A stretch of DNA of 49,948 bases, taken from positions 1 through 49,948 of the forward strand of contig JAITMC010000042.1 of NCBI GenBank assembly GCA_031277615.1, read 5' to 3'. Shown here one piece after another: positions 26,563 to 35,705 of this stretch. A program made the position numbers and the translations under genes. Source of the stretch: Chryseobacterium sp. GTDB taxonomy: Bacteria > Bacteroidota > Bacteroidia > Flavobacteriales > Weeksellaceae. The notes below the pieces were generated by a model. That model did not search any database. It saw nothing but the letters and a program-made list of their open reading frames with translations, and was not told the DNA's origin. Every line of letters begins with the position of its first letter. Position 1 is the first letter of the stretch.

Positions 26563-27820
26563 TAAACAGGTAACAGATTTAATTTTTGAATTTATAAAAT
26601 TTAACATCCTTCAAAAAATAAGATAAGTAAAAATAAGTTTCTGATCTTTTTATCGTTTCATGAAATTCATAAACTAGAAGATTACACGAACACAATTCAG
26701 CTTTAATTAATTTCTCATTAGTTGCAACACAACAATATTAAAATTTAATTTAAAATTCATTCAAGACTGCAGATCTAATTGCATACTCCCTACTCCATTT
26801 GTATTGTTCAAAAATATCCGACTCAATAAAAAAATTTAAAGAAGAAAAGATTCTATTTCTCCTAAAAATGACAAATTTTGAATTTAAAAGAAAAAATCCT
26901 TCATAAACGGGTCATTTTTGTTCTTATTTCATTTCCTTATATCAATATATCGACCGTTTAAAGAAAAGGGATTTTAATACTGTTTGTGTGAGTTGATTTT
27001 TCCCCTTTTATTCAAAAATTTCAAATAAAGAAGTTTATCACGGAAAAGCAAATCACAAAATAATAAAATTAATATAACCAGTAAAGATAAATTTAAGAAT
27101 GAGAATTTAATGGAACTTAAAATCACCTTCTCTATAGAAGAATTAAAAAAAAACGGACCTACATAAAAACTGTATTTAATAAAAATAACAGGATCGAATT
27201 AAACCATTCAAAGATAAGGATGCAAAAAGAAATTCTATTTGCTTAAAATATAATTACAAAACTCATTACAATTTTTTCTGGACACACTACTGGTTATCTT
27301 ACTGTCGGATAATTACAGTAAAATCAATATCAAAAAAAAATCCGGACAATAAGAAAGAAATTCCTCTGGAACCTCGAATACATTTGTCTTTATACAAACT
27401 TCCAGAAAATAAAACGGAAAAACATCCTTATACTAGAATAAATAATAAAGCTTACACATTGTAATTCAATCAAGTAAAACACATTCACAATTGTATGAAA
27501 TATAAATATAATAAAGAATTACTCGGATTTAGAAAACCTTCTGAAGGATTCTTCTATTTTAATCTTAAGATTAAAAAAAAGTGCAGACTAAGCACCAGTA
27601 ATAACTGCTATTTTATAAATTTTATAGAATTTCCATTATATTCTAACCCTGAGTTACCATCAATTGTTGAAGATTAAAAACTTAAATATCTATAATCAAA
27701 ACACCAGAAGCTCCTATAAATAAGAAAAACAGAATAGTCAGCTAAATCATAACCTAAAGTTATATCTAACATAGATTAAAAACCACGGTAAATATTAAAT
27801 TCAATGAAGAATGTAAACCA
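26563..27820. other. AT-rich region with no convincing gene
   Basis: About 1.26 kb, very AT-rich and scattered with stop codons in every frame. Short peptides begin at an ATG near 27110 and at 27495, but neither has recognisable motifs, good codon character or a promoter-terminator pair. I see no DnaA-box cluster, tRNA or inverted repeat of note. It may be a decayed gene or origin-proximal spacer. Confidence 0.5.
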
Positions 27821-27821
27821 C

Positions 27822-27849
27822 AAAAAAACCTGCTAATAATATTAGCAGG
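27822..27849 (-). terminator. Terminator after pgk
   Basis: A perfect stem CCTGCTAAT (27829-27837) / ATTAGCAGG (27841-27849) with a 3-base loop. On the minus strand it is followed by seven T's (27828-27822). Confidence 0.88.
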
Positions 27850-27875
27850 CCATAAAATATTGAATTATTTCTCTA

Positions 27876-29066
27876 TTAATTATTGATTGCTGCTACACCA
27901 GGTAACTCTAGCCCTTCAAGACTTTCAAGCATTGCTCCACCTCCGGTAGAAACATAACTTACTTTATCATCATAACCGAATTGTTTCACAAATGCAACAC
28001 TGTCGCCCCCTCCTACTAAAGAGAAAGCACCAAGACTTGTTGCTTCAGCAATACTGTCTCCTAAAGCAATAGTTCCTCCGGCAAAATTAGACATCTCAAA
28101 AACTCCGATCGGACCGTTCCAGAGAATCGTTCTTGAATTCAGCAATACATCATTGAACAGATCCCTTGATTTATGGCCGGCATCAAGGCCCATCCATCCT
28201 TCAGGAATAGCATAAATATCTGCCTCTTTTCTTTCTGCATCATTATTGAAACTTTCTGCTATGATCGCATCAGAAGGAAGATATACTTTCACATGATGTT
28301 CCTTCGCTTTTCCTAAAATCTCAAGAGCCAATGGAAGCTTATCCTCCTCTACCAGAGAATTTCCGATCTTTCCTCCAAGAGCTTTAATAAAAGTAAACGC
28401 CATCCCGCCTCCTACGATAAGATTATCGATTGCAGGAAGGATATTTTCTATAATGGTAATTTTAGTTGAAACTTTAGAACCACCCAGAATTGCCGTTACA
28501 GGTCTTTCACCTCCTTTCAATACTTTATCGATCGCCTGAAGCTCTTTAGCCATTAATAAACCGAAAAACTTAGTTTCTGAAAAATACTGAGCAATCACAG
28601 CAGTAGAAGCATGCGCTCTGTGGGCTGTACCGAAAGCATCGTTTACATAAGCGTCTCCCAGCCTGGAAAGCTTTTCTGCAAAACCTTCATCCCCTTTCTC
28701 TTCTTCATTATGAAAACGCAGATTCTCCAGCAAAAGAATTTCTCCCGGCTGAAGAGCAGCAGCAGCCTGTTCCGCCTTCTCTCCGATAGATTCTTCAACA
28801 AACTTCACTTCCTGGCCAAGAACAGCAGAAATTTCGCCTACAATGTGTTTCAGAGAAAACTCATTCTTCACTTCACCTTTAGGTCTTCCCAGATGCGTCA
28901 TCAGGATCACAGAACCTCCATCTTTAAGGATTTTCTCAACGGTAGGTTTCACCGCAACAATTCTGGTATTGTCCGTCACTTTGAGCTGATCATCCTGCGG
29001 AACATTGAAGTCCACCCGCACCAAAGCCTTCTTGTCTTTAAAATTGAAATCATTGATTGTTTTCAT
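27876..29066 (-). CDS. pgk: Phosphoglycerate kinase
   Basis: Glycolytic transfer of phosphate between 1,3-bisphosphoglycerate and ADP. I prefer the ATG at 29066 (396 aa, [23 protein letters not shown]); an ATG three codons upstream is also in frame. Signatures are [27 protein letters not shown], and [13 protein letters not shown] near the C-terminus. It is monocistronic, with a minus-strand -7 element TACATTTG (29098-29091) 25 bases upstream. It is divergent from rpiB across the proposed origin. Confidence 0.97.
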   Translation of the reverse strand: MKTINDFNFKDKKALVRVDFNVPQDDQLKVTDNTRIVAVKPTVEKILKDGGSVILMTHLGRPKGEVKNEFSLKHIVGEISAVLGQEVKFVEESIGEKAEQAAAALQPGEILLLENLRFHNEEEKGDEGFAEKLSRLGDAYVNDAFGTAHRAHASTAVIAQYFSETKFFGLLMAKELQAIDKVLKGGERPVTAILGGSKVSTKITIIENILPAIDNLIVGGGMAFTFIKALGGKIGNSLVEEDKLPLALEILGKAKEHHVKVYLPSDAIIAESFNNDAERKEADIYAIPEGWMGLDAGHKSRDLFNDVLLNSRTILWNGPIGVFEMSNFAGGTIALGDSIAEATSLGAFSLVGGGDSVAFVKQFGYDDKVSYVSTGGGAMLESLEGLELPGVAAINN

Positions 29067-29236
29067 ACGTAACATTGAATTTTCGTTTCACAAATGTAAG
29101 GTTTTAAACTTTTTCAACAGATCCATTGAAATAAAAGTTTTCAAAAACTTTCCCGCAGTCTCAACATTCATTAATCAACATTTTTTTCTCTTTAAAAAAA
29201 AGAATAATGTCATTGTTGTTGAGTATTGTTAGTTTC

Positions 29237-29540
29237 GGGGATAAGTTTTAAGCTAAAAGTTGATAACACTTAATTTTTATTCAATTCATATTTAATTCAC
29301 AATATAAAATACTGTAAATCTGTCTTTTTATGTACTTATTAACAGATGTGGATAAGTCTGTAGGAAAACTGTTATTAGTAATTTTTTTATGGAAAAAGTT
29401 CAGATTGCCTGTGAAAAAGATTTGGAAAATTGTGGTTAAAGTTCTCAGATTAATTTTCCATTACGAAATAATTTAATGTTAAAAAATATAAACTTGATAA
29501 AAGTTTTCCACAGTTATTCACAGGGCTTTTCACAATTAAC
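29237..29540. other. oriC: Candidate chromosomal replication origin (DnaA-box cluster in AT-rich DNA)
   Basis: The pgk-rpiB intergenic region has an AT-rich left part (about 29270-29340) and many DnaA-box matches. TGTGGATAA (29347-29355) is a perfect box on the minus strand. TGTGAAAAA (29410-29418, minus), TTTTCCACA (29504-29512) and TTATTCACA (29514-29522) fit TTWTNCACA. One-mismatch copies are TGTGGTTAA (29431-29439) and CTTTTCACA (29526-29534). The last three plus-strand boxes are separated by only 1 and 3 bases. Two parS sites lie within 6 kb, and coding direction shifts strongly to plus on the right. dnaA is not in the window, so the assignment is an inference. Confidence 0.65.
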
Positions 29541-29573
29541 TCCCGGTTTACTAACATCAATTGTTATTATTCT

Positions 29574-29581
29574 TACCTTTG
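29574..29581 (+). promoter_or_regulatory. -7 promoter element for rpiB
   Basis: TACCTTTG, a perfect TAnnTTTG match, 39 bases before the rpiB ATG and directly after the DnaA-box cluster. No well-spaced TTG was found. Confidence 0.45.
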
Positions 29582-29620
29582 TCATGAAATAAAATCTATA
29601 CAAGACTTAATACAGGTATT

Positions 29621-30055
29621 ATGAAAAGAAAAATAGCGATTGCTGCAGACCATGCAGGCTATGAATACAAAGAGATTGTTAAAAACTATCTTTCAGAACG
29701 GTTTGAAGTTCAGGATTTTGGAACGTTTTCCACAAACAGTGTGGATTATCCGGACTTTGTACACCCTGCTGCAACCTCTGTGGAAAACGGAGAAAATGAG
29801 CTGGGAATTTTGATCTGCGGAAGCGGAAACGGGGTACAGATTACAGCCAATAAACATCAGAAGATCCGATGCGCACTTTGCTGGATGCCGGAGATCGCAG
29901 CACTGGCAAGACAGCATAATGATGCCAATATGATCTCTATGCCGGCCAGATTTATCTCTAAGGAAGTGGCTATAGAAATTGCAGAAAAGTTTCTTACTAC
30001 GGACTTTGAAGGTGGAAGACACCAGAACAGAGTTGATAAAATTGCAGTTTGCTAA
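29621..30055 (+). CDS. rpiB: Ribose-5-phosphate isomerase B
   Basis: Interconverts ribose-5-phosphate and ribulose-5-phosphate. The 144-residue LacA/RpiB-family protein has IAADHAGYEYK at the start, VDYPDF, the active-site loop ICGSGNGVQITANKH and RHNDAN-like RQHNDANMISMPAR. It is complete and monocistronic, with its own terminator. Confidence 0.95.
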   Translation: MKRKIAIAADHAGYEYKEIVKNYLSERFEVQDFGTFSTNSVDYPDFVHPAATSVENGENELGILICGSGNGVQITANKHQKIRCALCWMPEIAALARQHNDANMISMPARFISKEVAIEIAEKFLTTDFEGGRHQNRVDKIAVC

Positions 30056-30062
30056 ATATATA

Positions 30063-30098
30063 AAGGCTTGTAAATCTTATTACAGGCCTTATTTATTT
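30063..30098 (+). terminator. Terminator after rpiB
   Basis: An 11-bp stem with one wobble, AAGGCTTGTAA (30063-30073) / TTACAGGCCTT (30080-30090), followed by a T-rich tail. Confidence 0.78.
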
Positions 30099-30107
30099 TA
30101 TATTTTA

Positions 30108-30115
30108 TATCTTTG
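30108..30115 (+). promoter_or_regulatory. -7 promoter element upstream of the exported-protein gene at 30295
   Basis: TATCTTTG followed by C, a perfect match to the Bacteroidetes -7 element. If used, the leader before the ATG at 30295 is about 170 bases. Confidence 0.45.
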
Positions 30116-30294
30116 CATCATCCGATAGAAATTACCAGTCTATTTTTTCTGTACAAAACCATTCATTCTTTTAAAGTTAATCAAACCAGATATCCCACAA
30201 TTTGCTCCTATTTATATTAGATTATCCTGATAAACTAAAAATTTAGTTTTAAAGTTTGAATGCCATTAAAACTATCATAACCATTACCTCTTTT

Positions 30295-31128
30295 ATGAAA
30301 ATTTGTCTCTCTTTTATTTTTATGCTTTCCGTCTTTTGGGGATCCGGGCAGCTGGCCAGAAGAGACCGGCTGGAATGCAGTATAAAAAAAATGAAGACCT
30401 ATTGTATGGAAGCCCCGGGGAAAAACATATCCGAGATATCCTTTTCAAACGGTTTAAAATTCTTTGGCAGATATGAAGATTTTAAGGATGAGTTTTCAGA
30501 GTACCTGATTGCAATGAAGAAGAAAGATATTACATGCTTTTATAAAGACAGCATACAATATGATGAGTACGGGCAATCTATAATATGGTCTTATAATAAT
30601 AAGGATAGCCGCCCTTTTTATTATTCATATTCCAGAAGGTTTTCTTATAAAGGAACGGTTAAGGATATAAAATTTCCTGGTTATTATCAATATAATCCTG
30701 CTTCCCAAAAGAATTATCTTATCTTTTACAGCAAAGAGAGGGAAACTGATAAAAATTTTGAAGTATTTTTTAATGTGTTCAACGGTGATGATCAGTTAAT
30801 ATATACTTTTCACCAGAGAGAAAATGAGTTTGATGAGTTTACTTATCATGAAACTGAAGAAGATCCTTTCTATAAAAAGACGATTTATAAAAATGGAAAG
30901 TTATTTTCAGAAACCCGGATCTTCAGGAATTATGAAACAGGATTTAAAAAAAACATCAGACAATATCATCGGACAGAATCCTATGTAATGAATGAAAAAG
31001 GAGTTGCGGTTCTGATACCATCACAATTTGCTGAAGAGAAAACAGACTGTAACTGCAGCAAAGGATATGTTACCAAAATAAGATACAAACCTGAGGATGC
31101 CTGTGACCGAGGGATCATTCTGGACTGA
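30295..31128 (+). CDS. Exported protein of unknown function (277 aa)
   Basis: I do not recognise this family. The ATG at 30295 gives a clear signal peptide (MKICLSFIFMLSVFWGSGQ); the frame extends 13 codons further only to a TTG. The mature part is rich in Tyr, Lys, Asp and Glu, with repeated short beta-like segments such as YSYSRRFSYKGTV and FYKKTIYKNGKLFSE, reminiscent of MORN-like or toxin-antidote-type repeats but not clear. It ends with a Cys-bearing tail (CNCSKGY, EDACDRG). It is 37 bases upstream of another exported protein in the same direction and they may form a unit. Confidence 0.7.
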   Translation: MKICLSFIFMLSVFWGSGQLARRDRLECSIKKMKTYCMEAPGKNISEISFSNGLKFFGRYEDFKDEFSEYLIAMKKKDITCFYKDSIQYDEYGQSIIWSYNNKDSRPFYYSYSRRFSYKGTVKDIKFPGYYQYNPASQKNYLIFYSKERETDKNFEVFFNVFNGDDQLIYTFHQRENEFDEFTYHETEEDPFYKKTIYKNGKLFSETRIFRNYETGFKKNIRQYHRTESYVMNEKGVAVLIPSQFAEEKTDCNCSKGYVTKIRYKPEDACDRGIILD

Positions 31129-31165
31129 AAATTGATAGAATAAATAAATTAAAAACTAAAATCCA

Positions 31166-32137
31166 ATGAAAATAAAAGCATCTTTACTATTACTTTTAGT
31201 TATAAGTGTTTTCCATGCTCAGGAAATAAAAGATCAGGATGCTTTTAAAAAATGCCGAAAAGAATCCAGTAAAAAAAACTGCCTTTCTGATCAGGATAAA
31301 GACGGAGTTCAGTTCTATATTGACGAGTGCCCGGAGATATCAGGACCAGAATTAAACAATGGATGCCCCTGGCCGGATACCGATGGTGATGGAATATTTG
31401 ATAACGAGGATGCATGTCCTACTGTAGCGGGACCCACACAGAACAATGGCTGTCCATGGCCGGATTCAGATGGGGATGGAATTTTAGATAAAGATGATGT
31501 CTGTCCTACGATACCCGGGGATGCTGAAAATAAAGGCTGTAAGGCTATTCCCACTCCAAAAAGAATAACTGTAGAAGAGCTGCAAAAAATAAAAAGTGAC
31601 TTTTTAGCCAAGAATAAAGATATTAACTATCATGCATTAGCAGATTTTATTTTTAAAAAAATAGATGGAAAGCATTTTAAAAATAACGTGCTTTATTTTT
31701 CCATGTATAGAATATTTGAAGCAGGTTGTGGGATGGACAGGACTGATTATTCTGCAGGGAATATGGTACAGCAATTGATATTTCAATCATTCTGGGACGA
31801 GAGAAATTTTAAGAAATTTGCGAATCTTTATCCGGATAAAATGATTCTTCCAGTAGGAAGACCTCTTCTATATGATTACGAAAATATGGTGAGTATAGAA
31901 ACCCTTAAAGGAGTTCCCAAATTAGAAACAAAATACGGAACAATGTATAATGCAAAAGGAAAATTTGCAGAAATACCGGTTTCTGATAAAACAATAATTA
32001 CGGACAGTGATAAAATAGATATGTTTGTATATGTCAAAGAGAATAAGGTTGCTATCTCTTTGAATAAAAAGAATTTTTATTTTAGTTGTAAGAATTCAAA
32101 AATTATAGAGATTCCTGAATCGGAATTTAACAATTAA
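31166..32137 (+). CDS. Exported protein with thrombospondin type-3 calcium-binding repeats (323 aa)
   Basis: A signal peptide ([19 protein letters not shown]) is followed by three type-3 repeats at about residues 38-125: [30 protein letters not shown] and [15 protein letters not shown]. The spacers are [10 protein letters not shown]-like. Asp-rich loops of this kind bind Ca2+. The C-terminal 200 residues (from [16 protein letters not shown]) are not recognised and lack the usual OmpA domain seen after such repeats. It is followed 10 bases later by rnr. Confidence 0.8.
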   Translation: MKIKASLLLLLVISVFHAQEIKDQDAFKKCRKESSKKNCLSDQDKDGVQFYIDECPEISGPELNNGCPWPDTDGDGIFDNEDACPTVAGPTQNNGCPWPDSDGDGILDKDDVCPTIPGDAENKGCKAIPTPKRITVEELQKIKSDFLAKNKDINYHALADFIFKKIDGKHFKNNVLYFSMYRIFEAGCGMDRTDYSAGNMVQQLIFQSFWDERNFKKFANLYPDKMILPVGRPLLYDYENMVSIETLKGVPKLETKYGTMYNAKGKFAEIPVSDKTIITDSDKIDMFVYVKENKVAISLNKKNFYFSCKNSKIIEIPESEFNN

Positions 32138-32147
32138 AAAAATTAAA

Positions 32148-34301
32148 ATGCCAAAAAAAAGAAAATATATAAGTCAGAAAAATGACCATAAACTCATGGA
32201 GATCGGAAGACAGATTCTCCGTTTCATGAATGCTAATTCATCTAAAATCTACAACTATAAACAGATTGCAGACGGAATAGATCATAAAAATCCAAGACAG
32301 AGAGAACAGGTAATCCAGGCCCTTCACAAACTTCAGGCTTCTGAAAAGATCAAAGAAGTGGAAAAGGGAAAATACATTGTGAACCTGAAAATTGCCGGAA
32401 CGCTCACCGGAATCATTGATTTCAACCAGTCCGGGAACGCCTACGTAAACGTTGAAGGTATGGAAGATGATATATTCGTCCATTCCAAGAACGTAAAAGA
32501 TGCATTGCAGGGAGATAAAGTATTGATTATCACTTATCATTTCAAAGGTAAAAAGCTGGAAGGCTCGGTTCTTGAAGTACTTGAAAGAACAAGAACAGAA
32601 TTTGTAGGAACATTCCAGTTGGTTGCCCATAAAGATTTTGGGTTTGTTGTTTGTGATAAAAAAACGATCAACACTGATATCTTCATTCCGAGAACAAAAT
32701 TCGGAGGTGCTGAAAACGGGGATAAGGTTATCGTAAAAATGACAGAATGGAAACCGGGTGATAAAAACCCTGAAGGAGAAATCACCCAGGTATTGGGAGC
32801 TCCGGGTGAGCATGAAACCGAAATTCACTCTATTCTGGCTGAATACGGACTTCCTTATGACTTCCCTGAAGAAGTGGAGCTGGATGCGGATAAGATCGAT
32901 AGAAGCATTACCGATGAAGAAGCTGCAAAACGCTGGGATATGAGAGACATCTGTACCTTTACCATCGACCCTAAAGATGCAAAGGACTTTGATGATGCTT
33001 TATCCATCAGGAAACTGGAAAACGGAAACTGGGAAATCGGGGTGCACATTGCAGACGTTTCCCACTATGTAGTTCCGGGAACCATTCTGGATGATGAAGC
33101 GTATAAAAGAGCAACTTCGGTATACCTGGTAGACCGTGTGGTTCCGATGCTTCCGGAAGTTTTAAGTAATGATGTATGTTCACTCCGTCCGAATGAAGAT
33201 AAATATACCTTTTCTGCTGTTTTCCAGCTGAATGACAAGGCCGAGATCCAGAAACAGTGGTTCGGAAGAACAGTGATCCATTCAGACAGAAGATTCACCT
33301 ATGAGGAAGCCCAGGAACGTATTGAGACCGGAAAGGGAGACCTCGCAGAGGAAATCAATACCCTGGACAGACTGGCTAAGATTATGCGTGATGAAAGAAT
33401 CAGAAAAGGTGCCATTACATTTGACAGAAGTGAAGTAAGATTTAATCTGGATGAAAATAACGAACCGGTTGGAGTTTATTTTAAAATCAGTAAAGATTCC
33501 AATCACCTGATCGAAGAATTTATGCTTCTGGCGAATAAAAAAGTATCGGAATTTGTTTCTCTGAACAGCAAAGGAGGACTAAGCAATAATACATTCATCT
33601 ACAGGGTGCACGACGATCCGGATCCTGCCAAACTGGAAGCTTTAAGAGATTTTGTCTCTACTTTCGGATATAAAATGAATCTGGATAATACTAAAAAAGT
33701 AGCAGAATCCCTGAACAGACTTTTGCATGATGTGAAAGGGAAAGGAGAAGAAAATATGATCGAGACACTGGCCATGAGAAGTATGAGCAAGGCAGTGTAC
33801 TCTACCGAGCCGATTGGTCACTATGGTCTTGGTTTCGAGTATTATAGCCACTTTACCTCTCCTATCCGACGTTATCCCGATCTTCTTGCCCACCGTTTGC
33901 TGCAGCATTATCTGGACGGAGGAAAATCTCCGGGCAAAGCTGAGCTTGAAGAAAAAGCAAAACACTGCAGTGCCATGGAAAGACTTGCCGCAGATGCAGA
34001 AAGAGATTCCATTAAATTCATGCAGGTGAAATTCATGGAAAAACATCTTGGAGAAACGTTCAAAGGGGTGATTTCCGGTGTGGCGGAGTTTGGTTTCTGG
34101 GTAGAAATTCCTGAAAACGGAGCGGAAGGGCTCATCAAATTAAGAGATCTGGTAGACGATTCTTACTCCTATGAAGCAAAAACACACGCTGTTTACGGAA
34201 ACAGAACCGGCAAGAAATACCAGCTGGGTGATGAAGTTCTTATCAAGGTCGTTAAAGCCAACCTGATTCAGAAGCAGCTGGATTTTAAGATCGTTGATTA
34301 A
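32148..34301 (+). CDS. rnr: Ribonuclease R
   Basis: A 3'-to-5' exoribonuclease able to degrade structured RNA. The 717 residues contain an N-terminal winged-helix region (about 1-75), cold-shock domains (about 80-220), the RNB catalytic core with the metal-binding DPKDAKDFDDALS (about 278-290) and HFTSPIRRYPDLLAHR, and a C-terminal S1 domain (about 632-715; FKGVISGVAEFGFWVEI). The start is lysine-rich (MPKKRKYISQKNDHK). It follows the TSP3 gene by 10 bases. Confidence 0.96.
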   Translation: MPKKRKYISQKNDHKLMEIGRQILRFMNANSSKIYNYKQIADGIDHKNPRQREQVIQALHKLQASEKIKEVEKGKYIVNLKIAGTLTGIIDFNQSGNAYVNVEGMEDDIFVHSKNVKDALQGDKVLIITYHFKGKKLEGSVLEVLERTRTEFVGTFQLVAHKDFGFVVCDKKTINTDIFIPRTKFGGAENGDKVIVKMTEWKPGDKNPEGEITQVLGAPGEHETEIHSILAEYGLPYDFPEEVELDADKIDRSITDEEAAKRWDMRDICTFTIDPKDAKDFDDALSIRKLENGNWEIGVHIADVSHYVVPGTILDDEAYKRATSVYLVDRVVPMLPEVLSNDVCSLRPNEDKYTFSAVFQLNDKAEIQKQWFGRTVIHSDRRFTYEEAQERIETGKGDLAEEINTLDRLAKIMRDERIRKGAITFDRSEVRFNLDENNEPVGVYFKISKDSNHLIEEFMLLANKKVSEFVSLNSKGGLSNNTFIYRVHDDPDPAKLEALRDFVSTFGYKMNLDNTKKVAESLNRLLHDVKGKGEENMIETLAMRSMSKAVYSTEPIGHYGLGFEYYSHFTSPIRRYPDLLAHRLLQHYLDGGKSPGKAELEEKAKHCSAMERLAADAERDSIKFMQVKFMEKHLGETFKGVISGVAEFGFWVEIPENGAEGLIKLRDLVDDSYSYEAKTHAVYGNRTGKKYQLGDEVLIKVVKANLIQKQLDFKIVD

Positions 34302-34383
34302 CAATTGATTCAGGAGTTATAAAAGCTATTAAAAAAGTATTTCTTTATTAAAAAGAGAAAGACAAACTGGAGTAATCTAGTGT

Positions 34384-34450
34384 AAGTATTGGCTTCGTTC
34401 AGTCTAAATAGAACTTTCAGTCCCATTTAGCCGGCACTTCGCCAATACTT
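34384..34450. repeat. Large nested inverted repeat upstream of the GLPGLI gene
   Basis: Outer arms are AAGTATTGGC (34384-34393) and GCCAATACTT (34441-34450), a perfect 10-bp match. Inner arms are CTAAAT (34404-34409) and ATTTAG (34425-34430). The whole could fold as one imperfect hairpin of 67 bases. No T-tract follows, so it is a poor terminator. It could be a leader-RNA structure or a recombination/transposition end. Confidence 0.6.
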
Positions 34451-34487
34451 TTCCGTTAGCAGAAATTTTAAACAAATACCGTCACAA

Positions 34488-35282
34488 ATGAAATATATTA
34501 TATTTTTTCTTGGAATTTCTACATTGTGCTTCTCGCAAAAAATAAGTTTTATTTACGAAACAAAATACAAACTCAATTCAGACAAACCAGATGATGTTTA
34601 TTCCGATAATATGATTTTGGATTTAAGAAATAATATGTCAATTTTTAGAGAGTCACAAGACAAAAAAACAGATTCAGTAAAGTTGAATCATGGAAACGGA
34701 AGGTTTAAAATGGGGGTTGAAAACCAATTCTATGTCAAAAAGAATCTGGCTCAAAAAAGAATTGAAAAAGTAATAACTTATCTGGGAACAGATTATTTCC
34801 TTCCGATTGAGGAAATATTAGATTGGAAAATAACTTCTGAACAAAAAATAATTGGAAAATATAAATCTCAAAAAGCAGAAACCAATTATGGAGGAAGAAA
34901 CTGGATTGCCTGGTTTACTACAGAACTACCTTTTGGAGACGGTCCCTATATTTTTAATGGTTTACCTGGCCTGATTATTTCTATTCAGGATGCAGACAAT
35001 GACTATTCATTTAATTTGATAGAAGTCAAAAAAGGCGGGGATATTTTTGACGCACGCAAAAAAGCAATAAAAATTGATTGGAAACAATATGAAACACTTG
35101 CAAAGTCATATTTTAATGATCCTTATGATATAAATACAAAAGTGGCAATGGGAAAAACAGTTACATTTACCGACCCGAATGGTAATAAAATGGATATTTC
35201 AATAAAGACTAAAGAAATGCAGGATGATATTTTACAAGAAAATAATCCAATTGAATTAAATCACAAAATAAATTACAAATAA
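34488..35282 (+). CDS. GLPGLI family exported protein
   Basis: A 264-residue protein with a signal peptide (MKYIIFFLGISTLCFSQ) and the defining motif NGLPGLIISI, preceded by WIAWFTTELPFGDGPYIF. The family is found almost only in Bacteroidetes, often in many copies, and its function is unknown. The reading frame looks more AT-rich than rnr or the LysE gene. It is flanked upstream by a large inverted repeat and downstream by short hairpins, which would fit a recently gained cassette, though that is only suggestive. Confidence 0.88.
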   Translation: MKYIIFFLGISTLCFSQKISFIYETKYKLNSDKPDDVYSDNMILDLRNNMSIFRESQDKKTDSVKLNHGNGRFKMGVENQFYVKKNLAQKRIEKVITYLGTDYFLPIEEILDWKITSEQKIIGKYKSQKAETNYGGRNWIAWFTTELPFGDGPYIFNGLPGLIISIQDADNDYSFNLIEVKKGGDIFDARKKAIKIDWKQYETLAKSYFNDPYDINTKVAMGKTVTFTDPNGNKMDISIKTKEMQDDILQENNPIELNHKINYK

Positions 35283-35347
35283 ACCTTCTGTTAACCATAG
35301 AACTATGGTAAAAAGTAAGAAAAGTATGCTGAAATTGGGTATATTTT

Positions 35348-35369
35348 CCTGGTATTTTTACCAGGTTTT
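35348..35369 (+). terminator. Terminator after the GLPGLI gene
   Basis: A perfect 7-bp stem CCTGGTA (35348-35354) / TACCAGG (35359-35365) with a TTTT loop, followed by TTTTAAA. Confidence 0.7.
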
Positions 35370-35503
35370 AAATGTAATAGTAAGTAATATCTTTATGTTT
35401 TTGGTTATCCGAAATTATTGTTTTTGAAACTGAGTAATCAATAATCTGTAATTATTGAACAATATCAAAAAATAAAAAATATCATTACAGTGATTAAACT
35501 TGG

Positions 35504-35535
35504 ATCCTCGTACTTTTGTAACGAGGATTTTTTTT
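35504..35535 (+). terminator. Strong terminator with no upstream gene
   Basis: A stem ATCCTCGT (35504-35511) / ACGAGGAT (35521-35528) with a T-run from 35528 to 35535. The nearest upstream gene already has its own hairpin at 35348, so this one may end an unannotated small RNA starting after about 35390, where TATCTTTA forms a possible -7 element. The rest of the 423-base gap (35283-35705) holds nothing else I can name apart from the promoter below. Confidence 0.7.
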
Positions 35536-35632
35536 GCCCTATACTCCTTTTAAACTCCGCTCTTGTGACTTTCCTTCTATAAATTCGTACCCAAACAGAA
35601 GGTAAAAATAAAGTTGATATATCACAACTTTA

Positions 35633-35663
35633 TTGAATAATTAAATCATAAAGTCTAACTTTG
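35633..35663 (+). promoter_or_regulatory. Promoter for the LysE-type transporter operon
   Basis: TTG (35633-35635), 20 bases, then TAACTTTG (35656-35663), a full match to the Bacteroidetes promoter pattern. The ATG of the first gene is 43 bases downstream. Confidence 0.7.
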
Positions 35664-35705
35664 TATAAAACGGAATGAAATTATTTTCATTTTAAATATT
35701 ACTGA

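Noticed and set aside
27495-27677. 60-codon open frame in the AT-rich region before pgk
   Set aside because: No recognisable motif, many lysines and asparagines as expected from AT-rich noise, surrounded by stops, no promoter or terminator of its own.
34384-34487. Integron attC site
   Set aside because: The inverted repeat lacks the GTTRRRY and RYYYAAC core ends in the right places, and no integrase is in the window; kept as an unexplained inverted repeat.
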